This document shows, one piece after another, positions 52,079 through 61,415 of a stretch of 64,000 bases of DNA. A model generated the notes under the pieces. That model was given only the letters and a program-made list of their open reading frames with translations. It was not told where the DNA came from and ran no database searches. How positions within the stretch are numbered: position 1 is the first letter of the stretch; each line of letters starts with the position of its first letter. The position numbers were made by a program, and so were the translations under genes. Origin of the DNA: Methylophaga sp. OBS1 (GTDB lineage Bacteria > Pseudomonadota > Gammaproteobacteria > Nitrosococcales > Methylophagaceae); NCBI RefSeq assembly GCF_026319365.1, contig NZ_JAPDMS010000004.1, forward strand, positions 186,001-250,000, read 5' to 3'.

Positions 52079-52594
52079 CTAAAAATCATCAGTGGAGGTA
52101 AACAGACCGACACGCAGGTCTTTGGCCACATAGATCTCACGACCGTCGACCGACACTGTGCCATCAGCAATAGCCAGCACCAGTTTACGTGCGATCACCC
52201 GCTTAAGATCAATCCGGTAGGTGACCTTTTTAGCTGTCGGTAATACCTGACCAGTAAATTTTACTTCACCGGAGCCCAGGGCACGGCCTCGACCGGGATT
52301 GCCGTCCCAGGCCAGGAAGAAACCGACCAGTTGCCACATCGCATCAAGACCGAGACAGCCGGGCATCACCGGATCACCGGGGAAATGACAGGCAAAGAAC
52401 CACAGGTCAGGATGAATATCCAGTTCAGCAATGATTTCGCCCTTGCCATATGCTCCGCCGGTATTGGAGATATGAGTAATGCGGTCCATCATTAACATAT
52501 TTGGAATGGGTAACTGAGCATTGCCGGGACCAAACATCTGTCCGTGTCCGCATTGCAATAATTCTTCGTAGGTAAATGATGATTGCTTACTCAT
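52079..52594 (-). CDS. fabA: 3-hydroxydecanoyl-ACP dehydratase/isomerase
   Basis: A 171-residue hot-dog enzyme. His70 and Asp84 ([20 protein letters not shown]), at the same positions as in E. coli FabA, are the catalytic pair, and [11 protein letters not shown] and [16 protein letters not shown] are conserved. It introduces the cis double bond in fatty acids made by anaerobic-type synthesis. The ATG at 52594 fits the family length; a longer frame adds 19 residues without homology. fabA-fabB form an operon. Confidence 0.96.
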   Translation of the reverse strand: MSKQSSFTYEELLQCGHGQMFGPGNAQLPIPNMLMMDRITHISNTGGAYGKGEIIAELDIHPDLWFFACHFPGDPVMPGCLGLDAMWQLVGFFLAWDGNPGRGRALGSGEVKFTGQVLPTAKKVTYRIDLKRVIARKLVLAIADGTVSVDGREIYVAKDLRVGLFTSTDDF

Positions 52595-52680
52595 GAACTC
52601 TCTTAAATAACCCGCCAATAGGGCATCGTATGATAGCACGAACGTTTCCAAACCAGAAAAAAACCGGCTGTAACGCCACT

Positions 52681-52710
52681 AAAAAAAAGCCACGACACAA
52701 TGTCGTGGCT
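52681..52710 (-). terminator. Intrinsic terminator after the TolC-family gene
   Basis: Read on the minus strand, AGCCACGACA and TGTCGTGGCT form a 10-bp stem around TTG followed by eight T residues, 28 bases after the stop of the outer-membrane gene. Confidence 0.92.
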
Positions 52711-52737
52711 TCTCTGTTTAAATTAAAGACGTCGGTT

Positions 52738-54054
52738 TTACTGATTGGCAGCGATAGTCGTCGCAGCTTCAGGTAATTCGACATTCAGACCTTGCAGCAA
52801 CATACCCATGCTGTTGAGAATACGGTACATCGCGTAAAGCTCGTCATACTTGGTATTTACCAGTGCAGTGCGGGCTCTGAATACTTCGTTTTCAGAATCC
52901 AGCAAGTCAAGCAGGGTACGCTGTCCCAGGCTGAACTGTTGCTGATAAGCGTCACGCGCTTTTTCACTCGATTCGACGTGCTGAATACGCGCTGGCATCT
53001 GGCTGCGCAGTGTTTGCCAGGCATTCCATGAGAGACGAACACTCTCTTCGACCTGACGATGCGTATTGTTGCGGATTTCTGCTGCCTGATTAATCAGGAA
53101 AGCCGTTTCTTCTCGGCGTGCACTGTCACGACCGCCATTGAAGAGGTTATAGCGCAGACGCAGCATCGCGGTAATATCTTTGTCCTTACCTTCAATACCA
53201 TCAATATCATGGTCGGCACGGGTACCGACTTCCAGGTGAAGGTCGGGATAAAACGGCGCCTTGGCTGTGGCGTGCTGAGCTTCCGCAGATTCAACATCAT
53301 AACTGGCAAGACGCAATGTCGGATGGTTTTCTGTGGCAATGGCAATCGCTTCGTCAATACTTGCAGGAATCATAGTGATGGGGGAATCCGGCAATGATAA
53401 GGAAGCTGGCTCCATGCCCACAACACGGATATAAGCTGTTTCAGCATCTCTGAGATTAGCCAGCTCTGACTTCAGGTTAGCTTCAGCCAGTGCCAGACGT
53501 CCCAGGCTTTGTTCCATATCTGCTTTTCTACCGACACCACGCTCGGCACGAAGCAGAATCTGATCATGCGTGCGCTCATGTGCTTCCAGGTTGGTTTGTG
53601 CTAACTCAACCAGTTGCTGCTGACGCAATACGTTGTGATAGGCCAGAACCGCATCAAGTGCCGTATTTTCAGCGGCGCTATAGACACCAAAAGCCCGTGA
53701 ATTTGTTCTGGCTTGTTGACGATCAACTTCATTACTGGTCTCGAAGCCGTCAAACAACATTTGTCTCAGGTTGAGACTGGCTTCATCTCGATTGAGGTGA
53801 ACTTCACCGCGTCCTGAGTTCCGAGTACTCGGATTGTCGGTCATTTCCCAACCCGTACCGATCGCCAGGTCCAGTGTAGGATAATAACCCGCCCTCGCCT
53901 GGTCTACTTCTTTCGATACTGCTTGTCTCTCGTGTGTGGCCGCTAAAACATCAGGGTTGGTTTTTACCGTTGCATCCACTGCTTCCTGAAGCGTATCTGC
54001 ATTAGCCATGCTAACCGAGATGCACAAAGGGATGACGATAGCTAAACGTTTCAT
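52738..54054 (-). CDS. TolC-family outer-membrane channel of a type I secretion system (LapE-like)
   Basis: A 438-residue outer-membrane efflux protein with signal peptide KRLAIVIPLCISVSMANA. Two internal repeats share the TolC pattern: TLQEAVDATVKTNPDVLA with ARAGYYPTLDLAIGTG, and ATENHPTLRLASYDVE with KAPFYPDLHLEVG. It also has the LDLLDSENEVFRARTALVNT motif. It would link the ABC and membrane-fusion proteins to the outside. It is the last gene of the secretion cluster on the minus strand, after the LuxR-type gene, and has its own terminator. Confidence 0.88.
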   Translation of the reverse strand: MKRLAIVIPLCISVSMANADTLQEAVDATVKTNPDVLAATHERQAVSKEVDQARAGYYPTLDLAIGTGWEMTDNPSTRNSGRGEVHLNRDEASLNLRQMLFDGFETSNEVDRQQARTNSRAFGVYSAAENTALDAVLAYHNVLRQQQLVELAQTNLEAHERTHDQILLRAERGVGRKADMEQSLGRLALAEANLKSELANLRDAETAYIRVVGMEPASLSLPDSPITMIPASIDEAIAIATENHPTLRLASYDVESAEAQHATAKAPFYPDLHLEVGTRADHDIDGIEGKDKDITAMLRLRYNLFNGGRDSARREETAFLINQAAEIRNNTHRQVEESVRLSWNAWQTLRSQMPARIQHVESSEKARDAYQQQFSLGQRTLLDLLDSENEVFRARTALVNTKYDELYAMYRILNSMGMLLQGLNVELPEAATTIAANQ

Positions 54055-54187
54055 AATTGCTAATCCTATTTTTTTATGTGACGCTTTCGGCGGCCCCTCA
54101 GGCGTCACAAGTCAAACATCCAAAACTGTTTTAAGTTGCACTTTTAAGCAACTGTATTACAACATAAGCTGTCCCGCAATGGAATCC

Positions 54188-54838
54188 TCAACGCAGATCC
54201 CGGAACAATATCGCCAGTGATAGTCGATCTGGCAGATTCATTTTCTGGAAAATGGTCGTCAGATGGGCTTTAACGGTACGCTCCGTGATATTGAGCTGTC
54301 TCGCAATCATCTTATTGGTTGCCCCATGACTGACTAATTTAGCCACTTCCGTTTCTTTCGGAGAGAGGCTTTCCAGTGCCTGACGCTGCGCGTCACTTAT
54401 TTCCGGTTTATGTGTTAATTCGTCTATCAGACCTGAAATCACATGCCTTTCCACCCAAACCTCACCATTCATGATCAGCTGCATGGCATCATCAAGCTTA
54501 TCCAACGCCAATTCCTGGTTGAAGTAGCCGCGAGCCCCCTGTTTCAGGGCCTCAATCTGAATCGCCATCGGTCTGGGTGGCCCGATGATCAATACCCGAC
54601 TTCCTTCACATTGCTGGGCCAAAGCACTGAGCTGATGATCCATCTCGCCTTCAAACAAGGACTGATGACACAGAATCAACTGTGGAGAAATCTCATTCAC
54701 GGCAGACAGCAGTGAGGCGATATTATCAAAATCATTAACATCATAATGTTCTGGTAAAGCCTGCTTGATAGCTTGTAGCCGGTTCTGATCAGGGATGACC
54801 ATGAAAAGGCAGGTCTGTGTCATCGTTGTCTCGTTCAT
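54188..54838 (-). CDS. LuxR/NarL-type regulator with degenerate receiver domain
   Basis: A 216-residue protein. Residues 145-210 form the LuxR-type helix-turn-helix: LSPKETEVAKLVSHGATNKM, then ARQLNITERTVKAHLTTIFQ. The N-terminal part has the alternating pattern of a receiver domain, but the position of the phospho-acceptor Asp reads LILCHQSLF, and the acidic pair after the first strand is missing as well (FMVIPDQNR). It is therefore unlikely to be controlled by phosphorylation in the usual way. It lies between the membrane-fusion and TolC genes of the secretion cluster and may regulate it. Confidence 0.85.
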   Translation of the reverse strand: MNETTMTQTCLFMVIPDQNRLQAIKQALPEHYDVNDFDNIASLLSAVNEISPQLILCHQSLFEGEMDHQLSALAQQCEGSRVLIIGPPRPMAIQIEALKQGARGYFNQELALDKLDDAMQLIMNGEVWVERHVISGLIDELTHKPEISDAQRQALESLSPKETEVAKLVSHGATNKMIARQLNITERTVKAHLTTIFQKMNLPDRLSLAILFRDLR

Positions 54839-54855
54839 TTAGATGATTCCGTCCA

Positions 54856-56187
54856 TCAACGCTCTCTGAGCGCCTCATTTTTAGCTTTAAGGATGGGTTT
54901 GAGCAAATAATCCAACACGGTCTTTTTACCCGTCAGAATATCTACCGTCACCGTCATACCAGGGATAATTTCTAACGGTCCTTTACTACTGTCAATATAG
55001 TTCTTCTCTGTACGCAGGTATATCAGATAAAAACTTTCGTCTTCTTCGTTGGTGATGGTATCGGCACTGATCCGTTCCAGCGTTGCAGGCAAACCACCAT
55101 AAATAGAAAAATCATACGCGGTAAATTTAATCATCGCATTTTGCCCTGGACGCAGGAAAGCAATATCCGGCGGCCTGATGTGGGCCTCTATCAAAAGGCT
55201 GTCATCGACAGGGACGATTTCAACAATATCTTCACCCGGCTGAATGACGCCGCCAACAGTATTGATCATCAGTCGGTTTATTTTGCCCTTGACCGGTGCC
55301 CTCACAAGGGTACGGCTGACCCGATCCTCTGCCGAAGTAATCGTGGTCTGGGTTCTGCCCAGTTCGGCCTGAACTTCACTCAACTGGGATGCCGCTTCAG
55401 ACTGAAACCGTACTTTCACATCTTCAATTTTCTGCCTGACTTCATTGAGGCTGGATTGAATTCGTGGAATCGCCAGTCTGGTGGTTTCCATTTCACCACG
55501 CAGATCATTCACCGTGCGTTTGAGCCTCAGGATCTCAACCTCAGAGATCACACCCACTGACACCAGTGGTTCTGACATTTTCAGTTCTTCATTACTGAGT
55601 TCATAACTGGTGCGCAGTTTATTCAGCTTGGCCTGATTTTCCGCCAGTTCCTGCTGCCTTTGACGGGCCTGCTGCTGTAACACGTCAATATTGCTTTGCA
55701 ATTCCCGCTGACGGGTTTCATATAAACGCCGCTCTGCTGATGCGAGCTGGGGGCGTTCCTCAACCAGCTTTTCGGGAAGGACCAGTTCTTCGCCGCGTGC
55801 CTCTGCTTCCAATCGGGCAACACGGGCCTGCAGTTCCCAATATTTGAGTTTGCTCTCCATAAAGGATGATGAAAAGCGTGTGTCATCAATCCTGACCAGT
55901 ACATCGCCTTTTTCGACGATTTCACCCTCAGAAACCAACACTTCCGACAGGATGCCGCCTTCCAGATTCTGCACAATCTGAATTTTGCTGGAAGGAATGA
56001 CTTTACCCTCACCACGGGTAACCTCATCCAATTCTGTCTGACTGGCCCACCAGATAGCACAGACAAAAAACAAAGCAGTAAGAATCAACAGAGAGTGGCC
56101 GGTGCGAGGCGAGCTTTCCATGGTCGCCGCGCTGACCTCTGACATGAATTCAATATCTTCCGGGTTTGAACGTTTGAACCAGGCCAT
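54856..56187 (-). CDS. HlyD-family membrane-fusion protein of a type I secretion system (LapC-like)
   Basis: A 443-residue protein with one N-terminal membrane helix (GHSLLILTALFFVCAIWWAS). GEGKVIPSSKIQIVQNLEGG starts the lipoyl/barrel-sandwich domain, and a long coiled coil follows (QQQARQRQQELAENQAKLNK and surroundings). VRAPVKGKINRLMINTVGGV returns to the lipoyl half and GMTVTVDILTGKKTVLDYLL is the typical C-terminus. It bridges the ABC transporter and the TolC channel across the periplasm. It begins 4 bases after the ABC gene stop. Confidence 0.9.
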   Translation of the reverse strand: MAWFKRSNPEDIEFMSEVSAATMESSPRTGHSLLILTALFFVCAIWWASQTELDEVTRGEGKVIPSSKIQIVQNLEGGILSEVLVSEGEIVEKGDVLVRIDDTRFSSSFMESKLKYWELQARVARLEAEARGEELVLPEKLVEERPQLASAERRLYETRQRELQSNIDVLQQQARQRQQELAENQAKLNKLRTSYELSNEELKMSEPLVSVGVISEVEILRLKRTVNDLRGEMETTRLAIPRIQSSLNEVRQKIEDVKVRFQSEAASQLSEVQAELGRTQTTITSAEDRVSRTLVRAPVKGKINRLMINTVGGVIQPGEDIVEIVPVDDSLLIEAHIRPPDIAFLRPGQNAMIKFTAYDFSIYGGLPATLERISADTITNEEDESFYLIYLRTEKNYIDSSKGPLEIIPGMTVTVDILTGKKTVLDYLLKPILKAKNEALRER

Positions 56188-56191
56188 GCGT

Positions 56192-58372
56192 TTATCCTTT
56201 AGACACCTTAATATGGCCTTTTTTCAGTGCCTCTAGTATTTGATCACGCGGACCATCCGCGACCAAATGCCCTTGATCCATGACTATAATCCGCTCAACC
56301 AGACTCAGCAAAGAGGCTTTGTGGGTGACCAACAACAGTGTTTTGTCTTCCAGCTCTTCTGATAGCTTGGCCTTAAACCGTTCTTCTGTGCTGTTGTCCA
56401 TGGCGTTGGTCGGTTCATCCAGTACCACAACAGGCGGGTCCATCAGCAAGGCTCTTGCAACCGCGACACTTTGACGCTGACCACCGGACAAACCTTCACC
56501 CCGCTCCCCTACCGGCATATCAAAGCCCGATGGATGACGATTAACAAATTCGGTCACACCGGCGACATCAGCGGCTTTCAGCACCGCAGAGTCATCGGCA
56601 AAAGGCGCCACCATGGTGATATTGTCACGAATACTGCCGAAGAACAGGACCACGTCCTGGGGGGCATAGCCCACGTTACGGCGCAAATCGACCGGATCAA
56701 CCTGACGTATATCCGTTCCGTCCAGCAGAATGGAGCCTTCATCTGGCTCGTAGAGTCCCAGAATCAACTTTTCGATGGTACTTTTACCGGAACCGATACG
56801 GCCGATAAAAGCCACTTTCTCACCCGGTTTTATCGTGAAAGAGATCTCAGAAAGCGCATCCATGGGCTGATTCGGGTAACGGAATGTGACTTTTTTGAAT
56901 TCAACCCCGCCTTTGAATTCAGGACGATGCAGAAACTCACGACCGGACGGTCTTTCTACCGGCAGATTCATTAATGAGTTGAGTGACTGCAGTGCCGCTT
57001 TCGATTGATGATAACGGGTAAGGATACCAGCCATCTGCGCCATGGGCGCAAGCGCGCGTCCGGTCAGAATAGTCGACGCAATCAACGCACCCATCGTAAT
57101 TTCATTCTCGGTAATCAGGTAAACACCATAAACCACCACAGTGATGGTCGCCATCTGTTGCAAAAAAGAAGTGAAGTTGACCGCAGTGGACGACAGCAAA
57201 CGGGCACGTTGACTGTACTTAGTCATAAAGCCAACGGTCTGTTCCCACTTACGCTGGATTGGCGTTTCAGCGCCAATACTTTTTATGGTTTCCAGCCCGG
57301 TCAGTGTCTCAATCAAAGTCGAGCTTCGCTGTCCGGAATGGCGGAACAAATGTTGGATCGTTCTCCCCAACGGGACCTGAATAATCAGACTGACCAGTAT
57401 CGTCAATGGAATCACGGCAAGCGGAATATAGGCGACAGGTCCCGCAAGCATCCAAATAACAGCAATAAACAAAAAGGCGAACGGTAAATCGATCAGTGTG
57501 GTCAGTGTGGCCGAAGTAAAGAAGTCCCGGAATGATTCGAACTCCTGCATGCTGTTAGCAAACGAGCCGACTGAGTTAGAACGGGCAGCCATTTTGACAG
57601 CCATCACTTTTTCAAAAATCGTGGATGACAGCATCACATCAGCGCGCTTGCCGGCCATGTCTATGAAATAAGCCCTCAGGGTTCGCAGCAGCAATTCGAA
57701 TAAGAATACCGTCGCGACACCAATGGCCAGTACCCATAATGTTTCAGTGGCATGATTGGGCACGACCCGGTCATAGACATTCATAATAAACAGAGGCGAA
57801 GCCAGGGCGAAGCTATTGACCAGTATCGAGGCAACGAAGACCTCACTGTAAATTGGCCAGAAGCGCATAATCGTGCCCCAGAACCAATGCGAGGCTCGTG
57901 GTATGGCGGTGTACTCAGTGCGTCTGTCAAAATGATGAACTGGCTTGATAAAGATGGCGTAGCCGCTGTAGGCAGCCTCCAGTTCTTTTACGCTGAGTTC
58001 TGACTCTCCTTCACCGGTTTCAGGGAAAATCACTTTTGCCTGCTTACCCTTCACTTCCAGCAGGATGCAGGCATTACTGCCTTCCAGTATTAAAACCGCA
58101 GGCAGCACCAGATTCGAAATCTTACCCAGTGAGCGTTTTACAACCTTGGAGGAGAGTCCAGCCCGCTCGGCGGCGCGGGAAAACAAGCCGGGCGTGAGCC
58201 GGTTGTCCACCAGTGGTAATCCTGCCGTTAATGAGTCCGGGCTGTGGGGCTTGTTGAGGATTTTTGAGAGGATGGTCAGACATCCCAGCAATGGATCGTC
58301 AAAACTGCGGTAGCCATCCTCTGGTTCCCATTGCGTTTTATTATTCGAATTGATGACTTGCTCCGTATTCAT
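56192..58372 (-). CDS. Type I secretion ABC transporter with degenerate C39-like domain (LapB-like)
   Basis: A 726-residue exporter. Residues 20-150 form a C39-peptidase-like domain in which DDPLLGCLTIL aligns with the DCGLACL core; the catalytic Cys is replaced by Pro, so it probably only binds the substrate, as in LapB and other RTX-type exporters. About five to six membrane helices follow (YSEVFVASILVNSFALASPL etc.). The ATPase domain has Walker A GRIGSGKST, the signature LSGGQRQ and Walker B VVVLDEPTNAMD. It would export a large RTX adhesin or toxin; no such substrate is encoded in the window. Confidence 0.92.
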   Translation of the reverse strand: MNTEQVINSNNKTQWEPEDGYRSFDDPLLGCLTILSKILNKPHSPDSLTAGLPLVDNRLTPGLFSRAAERAGLSSKVVKRSLGKISNLVLPAVLILEGSNACILLEVKGKQAKVIFPETGEGESELSVKELEAAYSGYAIFIKPVHHFDRRTEYTAIPRASHWFWGTIMRFWPIYSEVFVASILVNSFALASPLFIMNVYDRVVPNHATETLWVLAIGVATVFLFELLLRTLRAYFIDMAGKRADVMLSSTIFEKVMAVKMAARSNSVGSFANSMQEFESFRDFFTSATLTTLIDLPFAFLFIAVIWMLAGPVAYIPLAVIPLTILVSLIIQVPLGRTIQHLFRHSGQRSSTLIETLTGLETIKSIGAETPIQRKWEQTVGFMTKYSQRARLLSSTAVNFTSFLQQMATITVVVYGVYLITENEITMGALIASTILTGRALAPMAQMAGILTRYHQSKAALQSLNSLMNLPVERPSGREFLHRPEFKGGVEFKKVTFRYPNQPMDALSEISFTIKPGEKVAFIGRIGSGKSTIEKLILGLYEPDEGSILLDGTDIRQVDPVDLRRNVGYAPQDVVLFFGSIRDNITMVAPFADDSAVLKAADVAGVTEFVNRHPSGFDMPVGERGEGLSGGQRQSVAVARALLMDPPVVVLDEPTNAMDNSTEERFKAKLSEELEDKTLLLVTHKASLLSLVERIIVMDQGHLVADGPRDQILEALKKGHIKVSKG

Positions 58373-58486
58373 CTCTTATTCATGCTGGGATCTAATTAAT
58401 TTGATGAGTTTCACAGTTTTTTGATTTACTGTAAAGCCCACTATACATTAAATTTCAGTCAATCAAGTGACAGCGGGAGCAAAGAC

Positions 58487-58825
58487 GTGGCGTATGTAAG
58501 AAGAAATGAAGAAGGCAGGATCATCAATGTCTACGACTCACCTGAGCCGGGTGCCAACGAGTATCTCTCGATTGAATCAGAAGAGTTGATCTCATTTCTG
58601 ACTCAAACCGATGATGCCGATGCTGCGCGGGTTGCTCTATCCATGTCGGATATGGCGCTGGTCAGGGTACTGGAAGACTTGATAAACACACTGATTGATA
58701 GAGGTGTGATCCTGTTTACCGATCTGCCTCCAGCCGCCAGAGAAAAGCTGGCCAACCGTGAGAAAATCCGTGACCAGCTAAACGACCTCGATAACCTGAT
58801 GGGCGATGATCAGGGCCTTCTCTGA
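58487..58825 (+). CDS. Small conserved protein linked to type I secretion genes (tryptophan-synthase-beta-like annotation)
   Basis: A 112-residue soluble protein starting VAYVRRNEEGRIINVYDSPE and continuing with LVRVLEDLINTLIDRGVILF and TDLPPAAREKLANREKIRDQ. Proteins with this pattern are often labelled tryptophan synthase subunit beta-like in databases, but the name has no functional support. The GTG start at 58487 has GGGAG 8 bases upstream; the longer frame to 58421 is not preferred. It is divergent from the secretion operon and convergent with der. Homologues tend to neighbour LapB-like transporters, which suggests a linked role. Confidence 0.75.
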   Translation: MAYVRRNEEGRIINVYDSPEPGANEYLSIESEELISFLTQTDDADAARVALSMSDMALVRVLEDLINTLIDRGVILFTDLPPAAREKLANREKIRDQLNDLDNLMGDDQGLL

Positions 58826-58833
58826 ATTTTCAG

Positions 58834-60249
58834 CTAGGATTTTCTAGTGCGTCTCGGCGGTCGCTGTGCTCTTTTTTCCGTTGTTTCTGCCGGTTTCGGC
58901 TTTCTGTCACGATAGGGGTTTTCACTGGTCTTGAATTCAATCATTACCGGCGTTCCCTGCAACTTAAGTACTTCCCTGAAAGTGTTTTCCAGATAGCGTT
59001 TATAGCTGTTCGGCGTGGACTCGGTCTGATTGCCGTGAATGATGATCCGGGGTGGATTCTTGCCACCCAGATGTGCATACCGAAATTTAATCCGTCTTCC
59101 TCTGACCAGCGGCGGCGGATGGTCAGCTACAGCATCTTCCAGTACCCGCGTCAGTCGTGAGGTCGGCACTTTAGTCATCGCTGACTGGTAAGCCTGTCTG
59201 ACCGATTTCAGTAGTAGTCCGACGCCACTCCCATGCAAGGCAGAAATAAAGTGTGTCTTGGCAAAATTCATAAATGGCAAACGACGCTCGACATTGGCTG
59301 CCACCCACTCGCGTTCACTTTTTTCCAGACCGTCCCATTTATTGATGGCAAGTACCACAGCCCGACCACTCTCAACAATCAGACCGGCCAGGTGCAGATC
59401 CTGCTCAACAATACCCTCATGTGCATCCAGCACAAGCATCACGACATTGGCATCTTCGAGCGCCTGCAGGGTTTTGAGCACACTGAACTTCTCCAGCTTC
59501 TCAGACACTTTGGAGCGGCGTCTGACACCAGCAGTATCAATCAGTGTGTAATTGACGCCGTCTTTTTCAAACGGGATATGAATACTGTCACGTGTGGTGC
59601 CAGGTTCATCGAAAGCGACGACACGTTCCTCGCCCAGCAGACGATTGATCAGTGTCGATTTGCCGACATTCGGGCGACCAAGTACGGCCAGGCGAATATC
59701 ATCACTGTCATCGTCCAACTCAGCCAGTTCCTCCTCGCTGAGTTCCTCCACCACTGCTTCCGGCACCGCATTTCTGATCTCATTGAATACGCCGGTGATC
59801 CCCCGCCCCTGGGTCGCAGAGATCACCAGTGGCTCAGCAAGGCCCAGCGCATAAAATTCAGCAGCCACCAGTTCCCGTTGCTCGCCTTCAGTCTTATTGA
59901 TAACCACACGGACAGGCTTACCCTGGTTGCGCAGTTGCTGTGCGATGTCATGATCTGCCGGCATTAAACCGGCACGACCATCGACCACAAACAGCACCAA
60001 ATCGGCCTCATCAATGGCCAGTTGTGCCTGTTTACGCATCAGCTCGGCCATGTTGTCAGTCAAATCAGTGAGACCGCCGGTATCGATCAGGATAAAGTCC
60101 AGCCCCTCCTCACGAACAGTACCGTAGATTCGATCCCGCGTGAGTCCCGCAAAATCGGCGACAAGGGCATCACGGCTTCGTGTGAGCCGATTAAATAAGG
60201 TGGACTTGCCGACATTAGGCCGGCCCACCAAGGCAATAACGGGTTTCAA
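58834..60249 (-). CDS. der: Ribosome-assembly GTPase Der
   Basis: A 471-residue protein with two tandem GTPase domains. LVGRPNVGKSTLFNRLTRSR and a second VLGRPNVGKSTLINRLLGEE are the P-loops, DTGGLTD and DTAGVRR are the G3 motifs, and NKTEG and NKWDG the G4 motifs. The C-terminal KH-like domain includes RGRRIKFRYAHLGGKNPPRI, and the tail is basic (RPPRRTRKS). It is essential for 50S subunit maturation. bamB and yfgM lie upstream in the same operon, the common gammaproteobacterial order. Confidence 0.96.
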   Translation of the reverse strand: MKPVIALVGRPNVGKSTLFNRLTRSRDALVADFAGLTRDRIYGTVREEGLDFILIDTGGLTDLTDNMAELMRKQAQLAIDEADLVLFVVDGRAGLMPADHDIAQQLRNQGKPVRVVINKTEGEQRELVAAEFYALGLAEPLVISATQGRGITGVFNEIRNAVPEAVVEELSEEELAELDDDSDDIRLAVLGRPNVGKSTLINRLLGEERVVAFDEPGTTRDSIHIPFEKDGVNYTLIDTAGVRRRSKVSEKLEKFSVLKTLQALEDANVVMLVLDAHEGIVEQDLHLAGLIVESGRAVVLAINKWDGLEKSEREWVAANVERRLPFMNFAKTHFISALHGSGVGLLLKSVRQAYQSAMTKVPTSRLTRVLEDAVADHPPPLVRGRRIKFRYAHLGGKNPPRIIIHGNQTESTPNSYKRYLENTFREVLKLQGTPVMIEFKTSENPYRDRKPKPAETTEKRAQRPPRRTRKS

Positions 60250-60251
60250 AA

Positions 60252-61415
60252 TCAGGGTACCTGCACAGCTGTAATCGTGCCATCAGCGGCTGTCGCATAA
60301 AGCTTGCCATCGCGAACAAAGGGTTTGCTGACAATGGCACTGTCGGCAATCTGTTGTCTGGTCACAAAACGACCGTCATTGCGTGCGATCCAGTGCAGAT
60401 AACCTTCAAAGTCACCCACCACAACATAATCACCCGCTACTACCGGCCCAGTTACCTGACGACGCACCAACCGGGTTTGTCGCCAGAGCGCATCACCACT
60501 GCCATCCTGTACCGCCCAGACATTACCCTCGTCATCCGTCACATAGACCGCTTCTCCGGGCACAGCAGATAATCCAGCCTGAGACGACATGTCACGCGAC
60601 CAGTAAATCTGACCAGTGTTCACATCAACGCCAGCCACCTTACCCTGATAAGTCACAACATAGACCGTATCATTCACAATCACCGGATCCGCATCAATAT
60701 CCACCAGTCGGTCCAGCTCAGTCCGGCCACTGGGCACCGCGATGCTTTTTTCCCAGATAACGCTGCCGTCTATGATGGATAGCGCAACCAGTTTGCCGTT
60801 GTCATAACCTGCAATCACACGGTCATCAGCAATAACGGGCGCACCGGCACCACGCAGACTCAAAAGCGGTACCGCACGCTGGTAAGACCACAATACTTCA
60901 CCGGACTCAGACGACAGGCCACTGACACGGCCATCCGCTGTTCTGGCGACAACAACACCCTCAGCAGCACTGGGCGGGGCCAGCACTTCACTGGTCAGGC
61001 GGGTACGCCATAACTCATCACCATTTTCGGCTGAGAGTGCCACCACATGGGCATTTTTAGTGCCGATTAGCGCCATGTTCAAACCACCGCCAGCACCAGT
61101 AACGACTGGCATATCCAGTTCCGTTTCCCAGATTCGACGGCCGGTTTCAGCATTGAAGGCGCTTACTTCACCTTCGTAGTCGACAGCGAAGATTTTCCCC
61201 TCTTCCCACCAGGCGGCAAGCTCGTTGCCGGTCTCATCAGCACCATCGCCGGCCTGATTATCCCAAATCACATCAGGCTCAAATTCCGGTGTAAATTCGG
61301 TCAGTTCACTGGGCGGCGCTTCATAGACATCTTCGACAAACAGATATTCGACAGCACTGCAGCCACTCACAAGCAGCGACAGTAATAAAACAGGAGAGAG
61401 ATATTTAAGCTTCAT
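60252..61415 (-). CDS. bamB: Outer-membrane protein assembly factor BamB
   Basis: A 387-residue lipoprotein with lipobox LLVSGC (Cys19). The mature part is an eight-bladed beta-propeller of PQQ-like repeats, seen as AFNAETGRRIWETELDMP, ALSAENGDELWRTRLTSE, GLSSESGEVLWSYQRAVP, ALSIIDGSVIWEKSIAVP and GVDVNTGQIYWSRDMSSQ. It is part of the BAM complex that inserts barrel proteins into the outer membrane. The ATG at 61415 overlaps the yfgM stop by 11 bases; der follows after 2 bases. Confidence 0.95.
   Translation of the reverse strand: MKLKYLSPVLLLSLLVSGCSAVEYLFVEDVYEAPPSELTEFTPEFEPDVIWDNQAGDGADETGNELAAWWEEGKIFAVDYEGEVSAFNAETGRRIWETELDMPVVTGAGGGLNMALIGTKNAHVVALSAENGDELWRTRLTSEVLAPPSAAEGVVVARTADGRVSGLSSESGEVLWSYQRAVPLLSLRGAGAPVIADDRVIAGYDNGKLVALSIIDGSVIWEKSIAVPSGRTELDRLVDIDADPVIVNDTVYVVTYQGKVAGVDVNTGQIYWSRDMSSQAGLSAVPGEAVYVTDDEGNVWAVQDGSGDALWRQTRLVRRQVTGPVVAGDYVVVGDFEGYLHWIARNDGRFVTRQQIADSAIVSKPFVRDGKLYATAADGTITAVQVP

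Noticed and set aside
58487..58825. Tryptophan synthase beta subunit
   Set aside because: At 112 residues it has no PLP-binding lysine region; the database name is not supported by the sequence.
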